Origin: Thermoleophilia bacterium
GTDB lineage: Bacteria > Actinomycetota > Thermoleophilia > Gaiellales > SKUG01
Reading direction: 5' to 3'
DNA: 7,406 nt
Assembly (NCBI GenBank): GCA_025964465.1
Contig: JAOPYS010000437.1
Span: 1-7,406, forward strand
The position numbers and the translations under genes are program-made. The stretch's first letter is position 1, and each line of letters begins with the position of its first letter. The notes beneath the pieces were generated by a model that did not search any database, was not told the origin of the DNA, and saw only the letters and a list, made by a program, of their open reading frames with translations. Below are positions 6,050 through 7,406 of the stretch, one piece after another.

Positions 6050-6082
6050 CGGTGCGGGTCCCGATTGACGGGACCCGCACCG
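6050..6082 (+). terminator. Perfect 14-bp hairpin, probable intrinsic terminator
   Basis: The arms 6050-6063 and 6069-6082 are exact reverse complements (CGGTGCGGGTCCCG in the left arm) around the 5-base loop ATTGA. The hairpin begins 30 bases after the stop of the preceding gene. There is no T-run after it, as in many stem-only terminators of high-GC actinobacteria. Because it is symmetric it could also act on the opposite strand, but no minus-strand gene ends here. It would separate transcription of the two flanking uncharacterised genes. Confidence 0.7.
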
Positions 6083-6165
6083 CCGTCGTACTCATGGACG
6101 CACCCCGCGAGGCCCCCAAGACCCATGCGTACCAGTTCACCCGGGACGGTGATCACACGATGGGC

Positions 6166-6170
6166 AGGGG
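6166..6170 (+). promoter_or_regulatory. Ribosome binding site for the gene at 6179
   Basis: AGGGG lies 8 bases before the ATG at 6179 and supports that start. A second purine-rich stretch, GAAGG, is too close to the ATG to serve. Confidence 0.5.
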
Positions 6171-6178
6171 ACGAAGGC

Positions 6179-7406
6179 ATGGCAGTACCGAAGACGACGT
6201 CTGCGACGAGTGCAGCGACGAGCCACGCCGGCCACGCGCCGGCAGGCGGCAGCGGTGGGGGCGCCGCGCCGGTGGGCGAGGGCAGCAAGCCGAAGACGCA
6301 GGCCGAGGCGAGCGCCAGGAACGTCGGCGCGACGCCCAGCGCCTCGGGGACCGGTGCGGCGCAGGGCGCGCGTGACGGTGCCGGTACCAAGCCGGCGGTC
6401 GACGCACCGATGGCTGGCCACGACCACGCCGGGGGCACGGCGGCCGCCGGCCACGGCGAGCCGATCCCGGCGGGCACGCCCAACGTCAAGCAGGGCTCCA
6501 CGGGCCCGGTGGTGCCGAAGGGGCAGGCGCCGACGCTGACGATCCCGGACGGCGCGGGGTTCGGCGGCGTGAAGGGCCGCCAGCAGAACGACGGCGACAA
6601 GCAGCAGAACAACTACTCCGTCACCGACGCGAACTTCAACCCGCACCTCGGGTTGATGGACAAGGACCCTGATACGGGCCAGCCGATGACGTACGTGAAG
6701 GACATCCAGACCTACAACGCAGCGGGGTACATCAACGCGTTCGCCCCCGCCACCGCGGCGAAGCTCGAGAAGGCGCAGGGCGACGGCGCCGGCATGATCC
6801 TCGAGGGCTCGTCCTACCTGATGGGGCTGACCAGGACGGAGCCGGCGTACCTGAAGCAGTACGGCATCGACGGGGCCGACATCCCCGCGAAGATCCCCGG
6901 GTCTGACCGCGACGCGCGCGAGTACGTGAAGAGCGCGCAGGATGCGACCGGGCAGGACTGGGCGCGCATGCACCACCCCGAGTCGGCATGGGACATGTAC
7001 AAGGGGCTGACGGGCATCGGTGTTGATGGCGAGACGGCACTGTCACTGTCGGGCGACGACGGCGTGTCGGGCGCGGGGCGCCTCAACGGGCAGAACAACC
7101 AGGACGGAGGCAACGGGTTCAACGCCGGCGAGGTCGAGGTCTGGAAGCAGGCGGCGCAGCTGCAGCAGCGCACGGGCCTGCCCGTGGTGCAGACGATGAT
7201 GGCGGGGCACGACCACGGGGCGCTCGACCCGAGCGCGCTGACGGACCCGGCGGTCAACAGCCGGCTGGGGATCACCGGCACGGGGGCGACCGCGGAGCGG
7301 GCGAACGCCATCACGGCCGGGCTGCTGTCCGGGAGGCTTGACGAGGGCAACGGCGGCGGTGGCAACGGCGGCGGCGCTGACAACGCCGGCGGCGGCGGTG
7401 GCGGTG
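6179..7406 (+). CDS. Uncharacterised protein with Gly/Ala-rich head and Gly/Asn-rich tail (C-terminus beyond window)
   Basis: I do not recognise this product. The frame is open from ATG 6179 to the right edge, giving at least 409 residues. Residues 1-120 are Ala, Gly, Thr and Pro-rich and look disordered. Residues 120-388 are more complex and probably folded, with Tyr/Asn-rich parts (NNYSVTDANFNP, 144-155) and probable helices (189-202, 246-258, 318-332). From 389 the sequence is nearly all Gly and Asn, so another linker and perhaps a further domain lie outside. The motif AGHDH occurs twice (79-83 and 342-346). Residues 307-318 resemble an EF-hand loop. No Sec signal peptide, membrane segment or cysteine is seen. 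High third-position GC in this frame shows that it codes, while the opposite-strand frames are its shadows. It follows the duplicated-domain gene on the same strand, across a hairpin. Surface or secreted use is possible but not shown. Confidence 0.78.
   Translation, partial: MAVPKTTSATSAATSHAGHAPAGGSGGGAAPVGEGSKPKTQAEASARNVGATPSASGTGAAQGARDGAGTKPAVDAPMAGHDHAGGTAAAGHGEPIPAGTPNVKQGSTGPVVPKGQAPTLTIPDGAGFGGVKGRQQNDGDKQQNNYSVTDANFNPHLGLMDKDPDTGQPMTYVKDIQTYNAAGYINAFAPATAAKLEKAQGDGAGMILEGSSYLMGLTRTEPAYLKQYGIDGADIPAKIPGSDRDAREYVKSAQDATGQDWARMHHPESAWDMYKGLTGIGVDGETALSLSGDDGVSGAGRLNGQNNQDGGNGFNAGEVEVWKQAAQLQQRTGLPVVQTMMAGHDHGALDPSALTDPAVNSRLGITGTGATAERANAITAGLLSGRLDEGNGGGGNGGGADNAGGGGGG
7346..7406 (+). 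repeat. GGC-rich low-complexity tract coding for Gly/Asn linker
   Basis: Repeated GGC, GGT and AAC codons encode Gly and Asn with occasional Ala and Asp. The tract continues past the window edge, so its full length is unknown. Such tracts are prone to length change by slippage, and the codons are partly mixed (GGC/GGT), as expected for a translated linker. Confidence 0.7.

Noticed and set aside
5932..7383. Minus-strand frames at 5932-6612, 6137-6976 and 6814-7383, one with a hydrophobic, signal-like start
   Set aside because: They are antisense shadows of the plus-strand genes. The apparent hydrophobicity comes from the complement of Gly, Ala and Asp codons.

Overview
This window is high-GC DNA with strong G/C preference at third codon positions, GTG/ATG starts and Shine-Dalgarno sites of the GAGGA/AAGGA kind. 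Both PLP enzymes resemble the actinobacterial Cbs and MetB proteins as I remember them. A chromosomal segment of a high-GC Actinomycetota is the best reading. A Thermoleophilia-type lineage is possible, because several proteins here have no familiar relatives, but the sequence alone cannot fix the taxon.

Layout. (1) Minus strand 1-516: N-terminal 172 residues of an uncharacterised protein that runs off the left edge into a Pro/Ala-rich linker. (2) 600-672 plus: a complete tRNA-Lys(UUU) with a -10-like hexamer just upstream. (3) 766-2049 plus: an alpha/beta hydrolase with an N-terminal cap-like extension, resembling FrsA or the 2,6-dihydroxypseudooxynicotine hydrolase group. (4) 2056-3282 minus: a cystathionine gamma-synthase/lyase. 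(5) 3393-3944 plus: a small helix-rich protein of unknown function. (6) 3954-4979 minus: a cystathionine beta-synthase-type enzyme with no C-terminal regulatory CBS domains. (7) 5145-6020 plus: an uncharacterised protein with an internal duplication of a roughly 60-residue beta-like domain. (8) 6050-6082: a perfect 14-bp hairpin, probably a terminator. (9) 6179 to the right edge, plus: the N-terminal 409 residues of an uncharacterised protein with an Ala/Gly-rich head, a conserved-looking middle region and a Gly/Asn-rich tail.

How the genes work together. The two PLP enzymes form a trans-sulfuration pair: one makes cystathionine from homocysteine and serine (or an activated serine), and the other cleaves or makes cystathionine at the gamma position. 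They share a strand but are separated by an oppositely transcribed gene, so they cannot form a simple two-gene operon. The tRNA and hydrolase have no evident link to them. The genes at 5145 and 6179 are co-oriented neighbours with a hairpin between them. They are the least explained part of the window, but nothing here shows that they form a defined system. There are no transposases, CRISPR arrays, integrases or phage structural genes. No gene-free stretch exceeds 300 bases; the longest gaps are 4980-5144 and 6021-6178.
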